From contig CP073213.1 of assembly GCA_020342235.1 (NCBI GenBank), forward strand, positions 660,501 to 724,500: DNA of 64,000 nt, in the 5' to 3' direction. The translations under genes and the position numbers were made by a program. Every line of letters begins with the position of its first letter. The first letter of the stretch is position 1. Source of the stretch: Saccharomycopsis phalli. Lineage: Eukaryota; Ascomycota; Saccharomycetes; Ascoideales; Saccharomycopsidaceae. The notes beneath the pieces were generated by a model that saw only the letters and a list, made by a program, of their open reading frames with translations, was not told the DNA's origin and ran no database searches. Shown piece after piece: positions 1 to 9,993 of the stretch.

Positions 1-2352
1 ATTGAGAATGTTGATGTACGCCGGAGCAAGAAGAAGATACTGCGCAAACGACGTGACCATGTGCCATGGGTCAAGGAAGATGATCAGCGCAATGGTGTAG
101 AGCGCATACGTCGCCAAGATGGAAATGGTCAAGTTCCGCACATACTCTTGGTTCAACAAGTCCACAAACGTCACCTTCTCGCCCTTTGCCTTTTCCGCGT
201 CCATGGTTCCCACCACAGTCTTCACAGAAAGAAGAATCGTGGCTAGGAACATGTATGCCATGGTCATGGCGTAGAAGATCGCCAAAATGAGATACGACTT
301 CCGTGCTCCCTTGGGCGAGTTACCAAACGAAAAGATAAACGTAGTCACCGTGGCAGTGGCATACATCCAAAGAAGCACAACCGCAATGACGTTTCCTGCC
401 TGGGGGAAGTACATGGTCTTATCACCCAAAGCTTTGGTCAAGATACGGAACACAAGGAAAAACGAGCCGAGAGAGAACCACGATACCAACAAGTTAATGG
501 CGTTGTAGGCAAACTCAATGAGCAACACCATGAGCCGGAACGGGTTGTGGCCCGAGCGGAACAACTTGTGGAAGTGGAAAATACCATACACTGCCGCGAA
601 AAACGACCCGTTCAACCATCTTCTTCGCTGGAGAATAAACTCAGGAAGCGTGTCTGGGACATCGGTCTCGGCACACGCACTCTTGACGTACCGCAACACC
701 CACTTGGAGTCCCGCTTGGTGACAATCTCAAAACACAAGATCCGGTCCTCGGCCAAGTACATGTTCGAGGTGAAGATCCCGGCTCCGGTATCGTGCAACG
801 TCTCACCCTTGAAGTACGCCTCCAAAGGTCCGTGGCCCGTGATATCGTTCTGCAACGCCTCATACCGATAGGCGGAAAACGCACCAGGCAACACGGTAAT
901 GAACCCAAACACCGACTCGGTCGGCTTGTCAAGAATGTTGGACAACTTGTACTCAAAGTTCTGTGCGGCAACAAGCGGGTTCACCAACAATTTCCCGCGA
1001 GGACCCAACATGGCCTTGATCTCACCACATGCACCTCCCACGTTCTTTCCACTGTCAAACGTCTTCCAGAGGTAGTACAACGACCGCTTGTACGGCTCGG
1101 TTCCTGCGTCAAGCAAGATCACGATGCGGGGCTGCAAGATCGGGCCAAACGCCTGGAAACACCAACGGTGCGAGTTGATTTTCTTCTGGTTCTTCTCCTT
1201 CAAGCAGAAGAGCAACTGGATTGGACAGGTATCTTCGTTGGTGAGCTTCACCACCCCGTCACGCACAGACGCAATGCCCAAGAGTGTGGTATACTCGTAC
1301 AAGTGCGCAGTCACCGGCTTGTCATTGACCATATTCTTGGCAAACCCATCCTGGTATACTCCCAAACAGGCCAAAAGTGCCCGGGCACGTGGATTGATCT
1401 TGGTCCGGCCATCACTGACAATGACCACCACGATCTTCTTCCAGCCCTCAACACCCCAGACCTTGGACTTTTGCTTGCTGCAGAGGTATTTGATGTTGTC
1501 AAACACACCCTTCAACGTCCGGGCAAGAAGCACGTCGTCCTCGTTGTACATTGTCACCACGACCATCATCTCGCACGGAGCACGAGGTGGCTTGAATAAC
1601 GGCTGACGGAGCGTGAATCGCTGGAGCGAAAAGTTGGTAGGGTCCGACGTCGCAGCAGTGTACCGCATGTAGCAGAACTCACGCTCCTCGTGCTTAACCT
1701 TGTACTGTTTCAACAAGTCATTGGACACGGGACAGTCAAACACCAAATTACCCAAGAAGTCGGCCAATCGCTTCTTGGTGCGGCCCAGCTGGTCCTGCTC
1801 ATCCTCCTTCTCTTCATCATGGATGTATCCGGTGTTGCCAGTGACCATTTGCGAGAGATGCGTGCTTCCAGTGACTTGACCCTCAAATGGGTTGTTCAAG
1901 TCGGTCTGGGACCGGGTCACCGACTGGCCGTCCTCAATAAAGGTGTTGGTCGGGTAGTAGTCACCGTTCACTGGGAGGTTGAGGAACTCTTCATCGGCAA
2001 GCGACTGGTTGGAGGTGAATAAGTTGGAGTAGAAGTTACCAGAGGCATTTGGGGGGTATAACGAGGCACGCAACTGGGCCGAGTCCTCGAAATTTGCGTT
2101 ATGCGGACCAAACCCGCTGTCGTAAGTGTACAGCGAGCCGCCGGTCAACGCTGCCTGTGCCTCAGCATGAGGATCGTAGGTGGTGTTGTCGGAGTAGAAT
2201 TGCAGGTTGTCGACCTTCTCCAAGGGGATGCTCCCTTGATCCGGGTCGTGGTCTGGAAGCGGAGGCAAATTCCCGTGGCCTGGCGCCAAGGGTTCGACCT
2301 CCTCTTCGTCACGATAGTAGTTTGGGTCCAAGGACGGTTTCTGGGAACTCAT
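1..2352 (-). CDS. Chitin synthase (class I/II type), 3' end cut by the window
   Basis: Plasma-membrane or chitosome glycosyltransferase that polymerises UDP-GlcNAc into chitin. The 784 visible codons start at the ATG at 2352 and run off the left edge. Residues 1 to about 170 are a polar, Pro- and Asp-rich tail. The catalytic region follows, with VVVTMYNEDD, a VVIVSDGR segment, the acceptor-site motif AEDR near residue 530 and the processivity motif QRRRW at residues 575-579, then several hydrophobic membrane spans. The short N-terminus and the absence of a myosin or cytochrome b5 region exclude classes IV-VII. I cannot separate CHS1-, CHS2- and CHS8-type proteins by eye. It lies downstream of PDC2 on the same strand, 537 bp away. 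CACGTG lies at 2406-2411. Confidence 0.93.
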   Translation of the reverse strand, partial: MSSQKPSLDPNYYRDEEEVEPLAPGHGNLPPLPDHDPDQGSIPLEKVDNLQFYSDNTTYDPHAEAQAALTGGSLYTYDSGFGPHNANFEDSAQLRASLYPPNASGNFYSNLFTSNQSLADEEFLNLPVNGDYYPTNTFIEDGQSVTRSQTDLNNPFEGQVTGSTHLSQMVTGNTGYIHDEEKEDEQDQLGRTKKRLADFLGNLVFDCPVSNDLLKQYKVKHEEREFCYMRYTAATSDPTNFSLQRFTLRQPLFKPPRAPCEMMVVVTMYNEDDVLLARTLKGVFDNIKYLCSKQKSKVWGVEGWKKIVVVIVSDGRTKINPRARALLACLGVYQDGFAKNMVNDKPVTAHLYEYTTLLGIASVRDGVVKLTNEDTCPIQLLFCLKEKNQKKINSHRWCFQAFGPILQPRIVILLDAGTEPYKRSLYYLWKTFDSGKNVGGACGEIKAMLGPRGKLLVNPLVAAQNFEYKLSNILDKPTESVFGFITVLPGAFSAYRYEALQNDITGHGPLEAYFKGETLHDTGAGIFTSNMYLAEDRILCFEIVTKRDSKWVLRYVKSACAETDVPDTLPEFILQRRRWLNGSFFAAVYGIFHFHKLFRSGHNPFRLMVLLIEFAYNAINLLVSWFSLGSFFLVFRILTKALGDKTMYFPQAGNVIAVVLLWMYATATVTTFIFSFGNSPKGARKSYLILAIFYAMTMAYMFLATILLSVKTVVGTMDAEKAKGEKVTFVDLLNQEYVRNLTISILATYALYTIALIIFLDPWHMVTSFAQYLLLAPAYINILN

Positions 2353-2889
2353 GTGTACTTTGAAAGCGAGAATTTTCTGCTTATAACAAGTGGCCTAGTG
2401 CGTGTCACGTGTGTTTCAAATGGAACGTTGCGGTACGTCAAGGCTGTACTTTCCAATGCCCTGCTACATGGCCACCTTGATTTTTTTTTTTTTTTGTACC
2501 GTGCCTGCTTTTCCAATATACCGGCCCCACGTCTCTTGCTCCCACCTCTAAATTGCCTTGGCACGTCTACCCTTGGCTTTTTCCCCGTGCTACATGATCC
2601 ACATTATGTACTGTACCGCACTTGTATATTGGCAATGGTTGCTACCCTGGACTTCTATTTTGGGACACCAGGCTGGGTCAGCTGGTCCCAACGCCTAAGT
2701 CGAAGAAAAAAAAAAAAAAAAAGCCAGCACTGCCTCCGCACTGCCCAATCACATCCTCATGGGCCCAACCTCAACCCCAGCCACAGTACCAGATTCGCGG
2801 CCCCTTTTCTGACCAATCAGCACTGGGCCACGGTATGCAGCCACGTTTCACATTGGCTAAAAGCCCGCATCATCTTGCATGCCAGAGGG
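2353..2889. promoter_or_regulatory. CHS upstream region / PDC2 3' flank
   Basis: No gene is visible. The stretch serves as promoter of the chitin synthase and 3' flank of PDC2. It holds CACGTG at 2406-2411, a T run near 2480-2495, an A run near 2705-2720, and three CCAAT-type boxes (near 2746, 2813 and, inverted, 2861) of the sort bound by the HAP complex. Confidence 0.5.
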
Positions 2890-4968
2890 TCACCGCCAGT
2901 CCTTGTGCAACTCTAGGTCGTTTGCCAACGTCTCCGCCAACGAACCCACCTCGTTACCATTATCCTGTAGCGCAGCAAGCTGCTGCCGCAACTCCTGTAA
3001 ACACCCGGGCGAAACGTGGATCTCCTGGCTCACCGCAGCACTAATCACCGCCGCAAGACTCCGCCTGGTGCTTTGGTTCTCGCCTGACCACGACGCCAGA
3101 GTGTTTTTGCTGAGTGGCTCTGACTCCGGGTCGCTCATCTTGCGCTTCTTGTAGAGCTCACCAAATGAGTGAGTGTTGTCTGGGATCGTAATGATCGACG
3201 AGAGTGTGCCCTTCTTCACTGGAGGCGAGAAGAGCGAGTTGGCAGTGTACCGGTTCACGTGCTGGTTATACTGATACTGTTCTGGAATGCCGTGCTCTAT
3301 TGTGTCTGGAAGCGGCGGATACTCGCTGACAAAGTTGAACAACAGCAGGTCGTCGTTGTAGAGGTAGTTCATTTCGGGCTGGAACTCGAGCTTGAAGTCT
3401 GTCTGTGGGAGGAGCCCCGAGTACTCGCTCTCAAACTGGTTGTACGTCGGCTCATACACAAGCTCCTCCTTGGGTTTGTGCTCGACAATCTGCGACGGAG
3501 TGTCTTGCGACGAAGCCGGCTCAAATTCCTCGACAATACACGCCTCTACCATCTCAGTCGACGTCGCGTACCCTGTGAACTTCTCCTCGAGGCTCAAGTT
3601 AACAAGCCGCTCCAATGTCCACGGACGACCCACTTTCAACTTGTCAATCATCTGGGTCAACTTGAACTCCGAGTTCTTAAAGTCCAACGCAGTATTGGGC
3701 GTGAGCGACGTCGTCACCTGGCTGCTGTCATTGTTTCCCCATTCGCTCGTCCGGCTGTCCAAATTCTCGTCAGGACTCTGGAACTGGTTCTCTGCGTAAT
3801 TGTCAATATCAATCAAGTCGCTGCGGATCCACGCGTTCTTAATCACCTCCACCGTGACGTTGTTCCACGCGTTTTTGATCATGAGAAGCGCGTCGGTGAG
3901 CAGAAGCGCATACTTGTCCACCAGAAGGTCCCCGGACTTCCTCTGGGCGTTGATCGAGAGAAGGTACTGTTGCAACCGGTACAACACCTTAAACTCCCGA
4001 AACACTCCGTTGGCAAGTGGAAGAACCCCGCCCGTCTGCACAAACACCAACGTGATGTAGTCGAGCTTCACGTTCACCACCCGATGGCTTGCACAATCGT
4101 CCAAAACAAGCACAATCCGCCGTTTTGAAAGCGAGAGCCGCTTGTCGAGCGTCACTAGCCACCCGGAGAACACAATTGCCGTCAACCACGCCTTCTTGTT
4201 GCTCTTGTAGCTGATCTCGTACTTGCTGCCAATCTTGCTCGCAGGCTTGCCGCCAAAACACCGCATATTCTCATAATGGCCCACAACTAACGGCTCCAAC
4301 TTCTCCGTGCCGGCAGCATTTGTCGTGAGCAAAACACTGATACCGTTTTGCATCCGCGTCTGCTCCGCACCCAAATACGCCTCATCCAACGGCAATTTGT
4401 AGTACAAAAACATCTCATCCACAGCAAAAATGTCCCGGAGACTAAACTTGCGCAAGTACGCCTTCAACTCCCCGCGCTCGCTTGCTAACAGCCACACTCT
4501 TCCGGGCCGCACTAGCTCGTTGGTAAGATTGCTCATGTTCACATCCATCTTGGTGAGCGCATGACTACACCACTTGTGGCTAAACTCCCCGCTACCCTCT
4601 CGGAGGTTCTGCGGCAATATCTTCCACAAGCTGGTCGCGGAATTCTGGATAATCGGAATCAGAATCGGAATGCCGTTCCATACCGACTGGCAGATCCACT
4701 CGCTCAAAATCTCCCGGAGAAGAACGTTTGACGGCTTCCGCCGCCGGATTAGCCGGAACTCGTGCTCCTTCAATGCAATAAGCTCGTCCTTCTTGGCAAG
4801 GATCCGCGAAATCGTCGTCTGTGACGGTGGCTTCGACGTATGGTACTTCTTCTTTGCCCAATTCGCAAGCTCAGACTGCGTGAGCTCAGGGTTTGACTCC
4901 GCCATAAGACAGATGTCGATCTTCTGCTTGATGGTATACCCCAGCTTCTGACCATGGACGTTTGGCAT
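2890..4968 (-). CDS. PDC2: PDC2-like transcription factor (CENP-B/pogo-transposase-derived)
   Basis: Nuclear regulator; in S. cerevisiae Pdc2 activates pyruvate decarboxylase and thiamine genes. The 692-residue protein opens with an HTH (GYTIKQKIDICLMAES), then a CENP-B-type DNA-binding region, then a DDE-like fold (IFAVDEMFLYYKLPLD near 190, VLVLDDCASHR near 290). Stretches such as WICQSVWNGIPI, FSHKW and KMDVN match S. cerevisiae Pdc2 closely from memory. The C-terminal half is acidic, Ser/Pro-rich and probably the activation region. Start is the only upstream ATG (4968). It is divergent from STN1, the same pair and orientation as YDR081C-YDR082W. The family is a domesticated pogo transposase, but this is a host gene. 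Confidence 0.93.
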   Translation of the reverse strand: MPNVHGQKLGYTIKQKIDICLMAESNPELTQSELANWAKKKYHTSKPPSQTTISRILAKKDELIALKEHEFRLIRRRKPSNVLLREILSEWICQSVWNGIPILIPIIQNSATSLWKILPQNLREGSGEFSHKWCSHALTKMDVNMSNLTNELVRPGRVWLLASERGELKAYLRKFSLRDIFAVDEMFLYYKLPLDEAYLGAEQTRMQNGISVLLTTNAAGTEKLEPLVVGHYENMRCFGGKPASKIGSKYEISYKSNKKAWLTAIVFSGWLVTLDKRLSLSKRRIVLVLDDCASHRVVNVKLDYITLVFVQTGGVLPLANGVFREFKVLYRLQQYLLSINAQRKSGDLLVDKYALLLTDALLMIKNAWNNVTVEVIKNAWIRSDLIDIDNYAENQFQSPDENLDSRTSEWGNNDSSQVTTSLTPNTALDFKNSEFKLTQMIDKLKVGRPWTLERLVNLSLEEKFTGYATSTEMVEACIVEEFEPASSQDTPSQIVEHKPKEELVYEPTYNQFESEYSGLLPQTDFKLEFQPEMNYLYNDDLLLFNFVSEYPPLPDTIEHGIPEQYQYNQHVNRYTANSLFSPPVKKGTLSSIITIPDNTHSFGELYKKRKMSDPESEPLSKNTLASWSGENQSTRRSLAAVISAAVSQEIHVSPGCLQELRQQLAALQDNGNEVGSLAETLANDLELHKDWR

Positions 4969-5174
4969 CGCTATTGGTTAGTATCTTGTCATGTGGCCAA
5001 GGACAACGTGCTAATAATTCCCGCTATTCCGCCTACGCAACTTCGCAAACTATCAGCACTCCATCCTCTTCCCGCTGGTCTTCCGTTCCAAATCCCGCTC
5101 GCTACTCACTTTATATCTCTTGCCGTTTGCGTTTTTGCTCGTTCAAATAATGGTATGATTTTACTCCTACGTGT

Positions 5175-5180
5175 CACGTG
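5175..5180. promoter_or_regulatory. CACGTG box upstream of PDC2
   Basis: E-box/CDEI core of the kind bound by Cbf1 or other bHLH factors, 207 bp upstream of the PDC2 start. The same core recurs in many promoters of this window. Confidence 0.45.
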
Positions 5181-5525
5181 TCACGCCTGACAGGGTCCAG
5201 GTGTGAGACATGTCGACGCTAATGACCTCTGGTCTACTTTATTCCGGACCCCATTTCCAGTGTAACCATTGGTTCTTGTGGTGGCTAACCATGGTGTATC
5301 CCGAGTTTTTGGTTTGCCAACATCGCACCTTTGTGCTCTAACTTTAGACTTTCGGACCTGAGACTGGTTGGCTATTTAAATACTTTATAGACACTCTGTG
5401 CATATCACATTACACTCCTTGCAGACTTTTATTAAGCTTTCGACACACATGAATTTACCGTCGCCAGTCTTGTTTGACTTGATCTATTTGTAGTCTCGTT
5501 GGCTTTTGTTGTTTTCTTGTTTTCC

Positions 5526-5620
5526 ACCTTTCCTCGGCTTTTTACCATTCCTCGGCTTTCCACCATTCCTCGGCTTTCCACCATTCCTCGGCTTTTTACC
5601 ATTCTTCGGCTTTCCACCTT
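5526..5620. repeat. 18-bp minisatellite
   Basis: About five tandem copies of ATTCCTCGGCTTTCCACC, with some units carrying TTTTTACC instead of TTTCCACC. It lies in the PDC2-STN1 spacer. Confidence 0.85.
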
Positions 5621-6837
5621 TCCACCTTTCCTTTGACTTACTTCAATCATTTCTTTGGATTTTTACATCTTTTTCATCTTTCCGCCATCTTTCCTTCAGC
5701 CGTTTGCTATATTTCCTTTTTAACTTGAGACACTCTTCGTTGTGGACTTCTTGTTGCAGAATCATCTTGTACTCATTACACATTTTTTAAGACACGTCTC
5801 ACTCTATAATGTACCTAGCCTCATTAATTTCTTGCCAACTAGCTTCTCATTACAAACTATTGATGAAACTTGTCCTTGCCATACTGCTCACCCAATTACC
5901 TGCCTGCTCTCTTGGGCTTTGTCAACTTTAAAAACTACAATTTCTCTCTATATTCTATATTTTTTACTTGATTTTCATCAAAGGTTTGGCAAATTGGCAC
6001 ATGTAGCTCGTCAATTTATGCATCCCAATTTTACATTGTGCATCCTATGATACAAGTATTTCTGGAAGTATTGTACAACCCTAAATGATAGCTAAAATGA
6101 GGAGCAATACAACAATAAATTGGGAGATGTTTCCTTTATAAAAAAATGCAAAAATTACACTTCAACAACCGTCACTATAGTTTCCGATTATTCACATTGA
6201 CAATACCTATTTGACTCCACAGCTCCTTCTGAGTCATCTCTCTTCAACAGTTTCAATCCCTTATATATGACGTAAATTTACTATTGCCATGCAGTGTGTT
6301 TACCATTGATCTTTTTGAAGTTACAATAAGGTCTAATTGGCAGTCTTGAATTACAATGGCAGAAGTGACTCTCGGAATGCTCCAGGTGAAACAATCCAAG
6401 GCTAGTTACGAGGGTAGCTTACTACACTACACTAACCTACACCACTCTACAGCATCGATGTAATTAATATCAACAAATTTCTCACTTATAATTGGATCAC
6501 CGTTTGCACACCAATCTCACAAAATTCTCAAGACTTGCCATTACACGTAGTCCCAGGAGTCTGCTTTATCATACAATAAATGGTGGACCAATGGACAATT
6601 GTGGAAATTTCTCGTGAACTGGTAATCATGACAATTACAGTAAAATCTGTGTGAGATCCATAGCCTGTCATCAGTCCTTGGTCGGAAAACAAGACCATTG
6701 ACCAATCCTGGTTCGATTTTACGCGTTTACACCAACAGTCAGTCGAATAACTCAGTGGTAAACACACTGCATATTTCTTTACAAGCTATTCATACAACAG
6801 AGTACAGCAATAATTGCTGCCAACTGGAAAATAATTG

Positions 6838-7004
6838 CCATTCCAATGTCCATTACATATTCATTAGCTTTAGTTGAAAATTTTCATCACTGTCGCAGTG
6901 CTTTCTTTCGACTACAAAGCAGCACCGTCCTTAGTCATAGACGGAAAAGTATAAATCTCTGAGAGCCTAGTATAGCTATAGCCTTAAATAAATACTATTA
7001 TTAA
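6838..7004 (+). repeat. Dispersed element R1, copy E (5' truncated)
   Basis: This copy ends in AATAAATACTATTATTA and shares about 165 bp with six other copies. Strand is given so that the (ATT)n tail is the 3' end. It contains both family hairpins, here CACTG-CGA-CAGTG and CCGTC...GACGG. It carries TATAAAT at 6950-6956 and ends 52 bp before the STN1 ATG. Confidence 0.75.
6950..6956 (+). promoter_or_regulatory. Candidate TATA box of STN1, inside R1 copy E
   Basis: TATAAAT lies 107 bp upstream of the STN1 ATG, the usual distance for yeast promoters. The motif is part of the R1 repeat consensus (TATAAATCTCTG). Confidence 0.4.
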
Positions 7005-7024
7005 AACTGGAAAACATACAACTC

Positions 7025-7057
7025 ATGGCACGTCCCCATTACCCTCCCGTAACGTGA
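7025..7057 (+). promoter_or_regulatory. uORF overlapping the STN1 start (TGATG)
   Basis: ATG at 7025 opens a ten-codon frame that stops at TGA 7055-7057. The last base of that stop is the first base of the STN1 ATG. If the leader begins upstream of 7025, translation of STN1 would depend on leaky scanning or on stop-start reinitiation. The transcription start is not known. Confidence 0.4.
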
Positions 7058-9105
7058 TGGCGCATCGCATCACAATAATCAACATGATTGATAATAATGA
7101 CCCGGGAAATAATTGGGTTCCAGTGAGGCGAGATGGCAAGTTATTTTACCATCCCCGGGTCTTTTTTTTGGGCGAGTTTTATAGCCAAGTGGTTCCTCTT
7201 CGAATCGCGGACATTATTAATTCTGGCGACCTAATGAGTATATATGGCCATGAAGGAATAAAATTAATGTCTGACCGTGTCTTGATGGTCAACAACCATC
7301 CAGTGAGATATGTGTCTGTGACTGCACGAATAGTTGGCCAATACCATAAAGTTTTTGCGCCTCGGGGCAATACTCAGCGAGAAGGAATCTTCTTCTTGTA
7401 TCTTTGTGATAGTAGTGGCCATCAATTAACGTGCGTTGTTCCTGAATACAAGTTCATTGGGTTTGGTCTAAATGTCGCAGAGAGTGGTAATTTGGGGATG
7501 CTTGTGAAAGTTATTGGCCAGGTACAGTATTTCATGAATATTCATTCACTAGACGAGAAACGAATCAAGGAGCTTGTGCCTCTTGATTTGGAAATTTTGG
7601 GTACCGCTTTGGACGTGGAGTTTAGAGAGTGGAAAAAGATTCTCGAGTTTCGTATGTTATTGCAGAATCCGTGGGTCATACAGGAGTCGACTGTTTCCGA
7701 GTGTGATACAGAATACTTTTCAGTTGTGGATGGACAAATTCGCCAAATGCATTTTCAGCAGGACGTGCCCGTAACGACACACTCTGTGGACAATTTTACG
7801 AGTGATGATTTATTTTTGTTGGCTCATGATGGTGATTTTGAGTCGCCTAGGAAGGACGAGCTGGATAGTGATATCCTGGTGATTGAAGTAGAGGAGGAGG
7901 TTTTGAATGAGTCATATGTGATGAAGAGGTTAGTTGAGAGGAGTGAAGCAAGGCATGGGATAGAGGACAGCGGTGAGAAGGGAATAGAGCATGATGAGGA
8001 AGGGGAGAAATGTTTTGAAAATGGGGATGTAGAAACGGGAGATGATAGAAGGAGTGGAACTAGAAGGAAATGCAGGGTGGAAATTGGAAATGTAAATATA
8101 GGTGCTGAACAAGAATGCGGAGGAGTCATTAGGGAGAGTGATGAAGAGCCATTACAAAAGCCATTACAAGAGACATTACGAAAACCATTACAAGAGACAT
8201 TGCGAAAACCATTACAAGAGACATTGCGAAAACCATTTGAAAATACCACGCCACAGGAACCGCTATCCTCCAACGAATTTGAGCAGCTATTATCGTGCGA
8301 GTCACCCATTTCATCCATTCAAGCACAGAGAATCCGAGAATATCCGGGCATAACAGAGGAAAGGCTCATGTGTGAATTTATTAGGGTGATTATAAAGGCA
8401 CGAGGGCCGTCATTTACCATTGACTTGAAGGAGGTGTATGGGAATCAAAGAATAAGCAACTTTATTGGAATGCTAGCACTCAAGGACAGGGGTCTTGTTA
8501 AGAAGAGTGTGTATCTTCGCACTGTGCGCCAAAGCTTGGCTCAAAAAGGACTAATATCGGGGCATGAAGTGAGGACTTTGGAGGGGAGGAGTGTTTACCT
8601 TGACTGCAGTGTAATGGTGCGAGTGAATGCGACTGTGTTTTCCATGGCGAAGAAAGTGGCCACTAAGATGCACTTTTACTATTTTGGCAAGTTTATGAAT
8701 GTGATTAACTTGTGTTTGTTGAAGAGAAAGCGGCCTACTATGCACCAGAGCATTCTTGCGTGGGCTAGAAAATGTGTTGATAAGAAGTCGAGCGAGCATT
8801 GTTTGGTGTTGGATGGTGTGAGTGAGATTGTGGAGCAGAAGGTGGGATTTGCAGTTGGCGAAGATGTTCTTGGGGAATTGATTGAGCATAGCATTGAGCA
8901 GTTGGGGAAGTACCAAGAGGAGTTGGTGGGGATGTATTTTGGTCGGAATATAGTGGCGAAGAATATCAAGTTTGTTAGTGGCCGGCGAGTTTCTGTGAAG
9001 CAGTTGGTTCAGATTACGAAGTATGTTCCATTGGTGTGGGGCAAGGAGGATGGAAGATATGTGATGAGGGTGGAAGATGTGATGAGGGAAGAATTGAGAG
9101 GGTGA
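7057..9105 (+). CDS. STN1: Stn1, CST telomere-capping subunit
   Basis: Partner of Cdc13 and Ten1 in the CST complex, which protects telomere ends and helps fill-in synthesis. The protein has 682 residues and starts at the first ATG (7057); an upstream GTG is not a start in yeast. The N-terminal OB fold spans roughly residues 15-190 (GKLFYHPRVFFLGEFYS, NNHPVRYVSV) and is followed by the segment EWKKILEFRMLLQNPWVI, which matches the equivalent helix of S. cerevisiae Stn1. Residues 230-420 are acidic and disordered and contain a tandem ETLRKPLQ repeat. The C-terminus (about 430-682) looks like the paired winged helices. It is divergent from PDC2 as in S. cerevisiae. The last codons lie in a duplicated repeat that runs through the stop. 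It is longer than S. cerevisiae Stn1 (494 aa), mainly in the linker. Confidence 0.88.
   Translation: MAHRITIINMIDNNDPGNNWVPVRRDGKLFYHPRVFFLGEFYSQVVPLRIADIINSGDLMSIYGHEGIKLMSDRVLMVNNHPVRYVSVTARIVGQYHKVFAPRGNTQREGIFFLYLCDSSGHQLTCVVPEYKFIGFGLNVAESGNLGMLVKVIGQVQYFMNIHSLDEKRIKELVPLDLEILGTALDVEFREWKKILEFRMLLQNPWVIQESTVSECDTEYFSVVDGQIRQMHFQQDVPVTTHSVDNFTSDDLFLLAHDGDFESPRKDELDSDILVIEVEEEVLNESYVMKRLVERSEARHGIEDSGEKGIEHDEEGEKCFENGDVETGDDRRSGTRRKCRVEIGNVNIGAEQECGGVIRESDEEPLQKPLQETLRKPLQETLRKPLQETLRKPFENTTPQEPLSSNEFEQLLSCESPISSIQAQRIREYPGITEERLMCEFIRVIIKARGPSFTIDLKEVYGNQRISNFIGMLALKDRGLVKKSVYLRTVRQSLAQKGLISGHEVRTLEGRSVYLDCSVMVRVNATVFSMAKKVATKMHFYYFGKFMNVINLCLLKRKRPTMHQSILAWARKCVDKKSSEHCLVLDGVSEIVEQKVGFAVGEDVLGELIEHSIEQLGKYQEELVGMYFGRNIVAKNIKFVSGRRVSVKQLVQITKYVPLVWGKEDGRYVMRVEDVMREELRG
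8150..8240 (+). repeat. 24-bp in-frame minisatellite in STN1
   Basis: More than three copies of an 8-codon unit encoding ETLRKPLQ in the linker between the OB fold and the winged helices. The frame is kept because the unit is a multiple of three. Confidence 0.85.
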
Positions 9106-9165
9106 GTGGGCAAGGAGGATGGAAGATGTGATGAGGGAATAATTGAGAGGGTGAGTGAGGCAAGT
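9042..9165 (+). repeat. Tandem duplication across the STN1 stop codon
   Basis: The segment beginning GCAAGGAGGATGGAAGAT occurs twice, once as the last STN1 codons and once directly after the stop. A shorter internal duplication (GTGATGAGGG) lies in the first copy. Confidence 0.8.
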
Positions 9166-9402
9166 GAAGGTAATGATATAAAGTGATTAAATAAAGTATG
9201 TGAGTGGGAATATTACTGATTTGAAGTGGGAGTATATGACTGATTATGTGAAGTATGTAAAGTAATTGTGTAAAATATCAAGTAATTGTAGTCAGTAATA
9301 TAAAGTCAACAAGTGAATAAACTATAATGAACCGATACTACATTCACTACACGAAACAAGATGCGTTGGAATATTATGATACAAATAACATGCAGACCAC
9401 CG

Positions 9403-9993
9403 TCAGGAGTCCAAGAATTTAGGGTCATTTGCAACCTTTGACTGGAACTTATCCCACCAGCGATCTAGTACCTTCATCGACACCCTATTATTATCATCGA
9501 CAAACCCACTCAAGTAATCATACGCGTTGGTGACAATCTTCTTGGCCAAGTTGACCGTGTCCTGCTTGGAGACCTGCCCGGAGACCTGCCCAGAGACCGG
9601 CTCGGTCGGGCGGCTTGCAAGGGCCTGCTGGGCGACATCGTTGGGCTCGATGGAAATGCCAATGGTCATGTTTTCCTCGACGGAAGAAGACTCCTCATCG
9701 ACCATGGCGTCGTCATCAATTTGGGTGAACTTGTTGGAATGGACAATGTTTTTTATCTTGAATATCGCCGAGGGACGCTCGACGGTGAGTTTCCCTAGAA
9801 GCAGATATTCCTGAGAGCCTGGTAGCTGGAAGTAGATGAGGGCACTGTAATTTGGGTCAAACGGAGTATCTGGGAGAATAAAGAGCGAGACGTGGGAGAC
9901 GTTTGCGGCATTTTCGACGTTAAAGACGAATTTCAAGTTCTCCACCTGCTGGGCAATGGCAACAGGCCGGCCTGAACAGACGAGACCAAACAT
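9403..9993 (-). CDS. OPI10: Hikeshi/Opi10 family protein
   Basis: Human Hikeshi carries Hsp70 into the nucleus under heat stress; yeast OPI10 is linked to inositol and phospholipid control. The 196-residue protein has the family start MFGLVCSGRPV and the core segments SLFILPDTPF, ALIYFQLPG and RPSAIFKI, followed by an acidic linker and a C-terminal helical segment ending DRWWDKFQSKVANDPKFLDS. Length fits the family (about 195-245). The start is the ATG at 9993 and matches the conserved first residues. It is convergent with STN1 (297 bp between stops) and lies just downstream of ATS1 on the same strand, with 175 bp between the ATS1 stop and this start. Confidence 0.93.
   Translation of the reverse strand: MFGLVCSGRPVAIAQQVENLKFVFNVENAANVSHVSLFILPDTPFDPNYSALIYFQLPGSQEYLLLGKLTVERPSAIFKIKNIVHSNKFTQIDDDAMVDEESSSVEENMTIGISIEPNDVAQQALASRPTEPVSGQVSGQVSKQDTVNLAKKIVTNAYDYLSGFVDDNNRVSMKVLDRWWDKFQSKVANDPKFLDS

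Larger units (their letters stand above)
4969..7056. other. 2.1-kb AT-rich spacer between PDC2 and STN1
   Basis: No convincing gene. It holds the PDC2 promoter (CACGTG 5175-5180), an 18-bp minisatellite (5526-5620), a long AT-rich stretch without a clear feature (about 5700-6830), and a copy of the dispersed R1 element (6838-7004) directly before STN1. The 94-codon open frame over the minisatellite is Phe/Pro/Leu repeat only. Confidence 0.6.

Noticed and set aside
547-1599. 350-codon plus-strand frame over the chitin synthase
   Set aside because: It is the antisense shadow of a clear chitin synthase with intact catalytic motifs and has no family resemblance.
2890-4968. PDC2 as a live pogo-type transposon
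   Set aside because: Single-copy, no terminal inverted repeats seen, close match to the yeast regulator and its conserved STN1 neighbour.
5506-5790. 94-codon Phe/Pro/Leu-rich frame
   Set aside because: Made by the 18-bp minisatellite in an AT-rich spacer; no ATG context or non-repeat conserved part.
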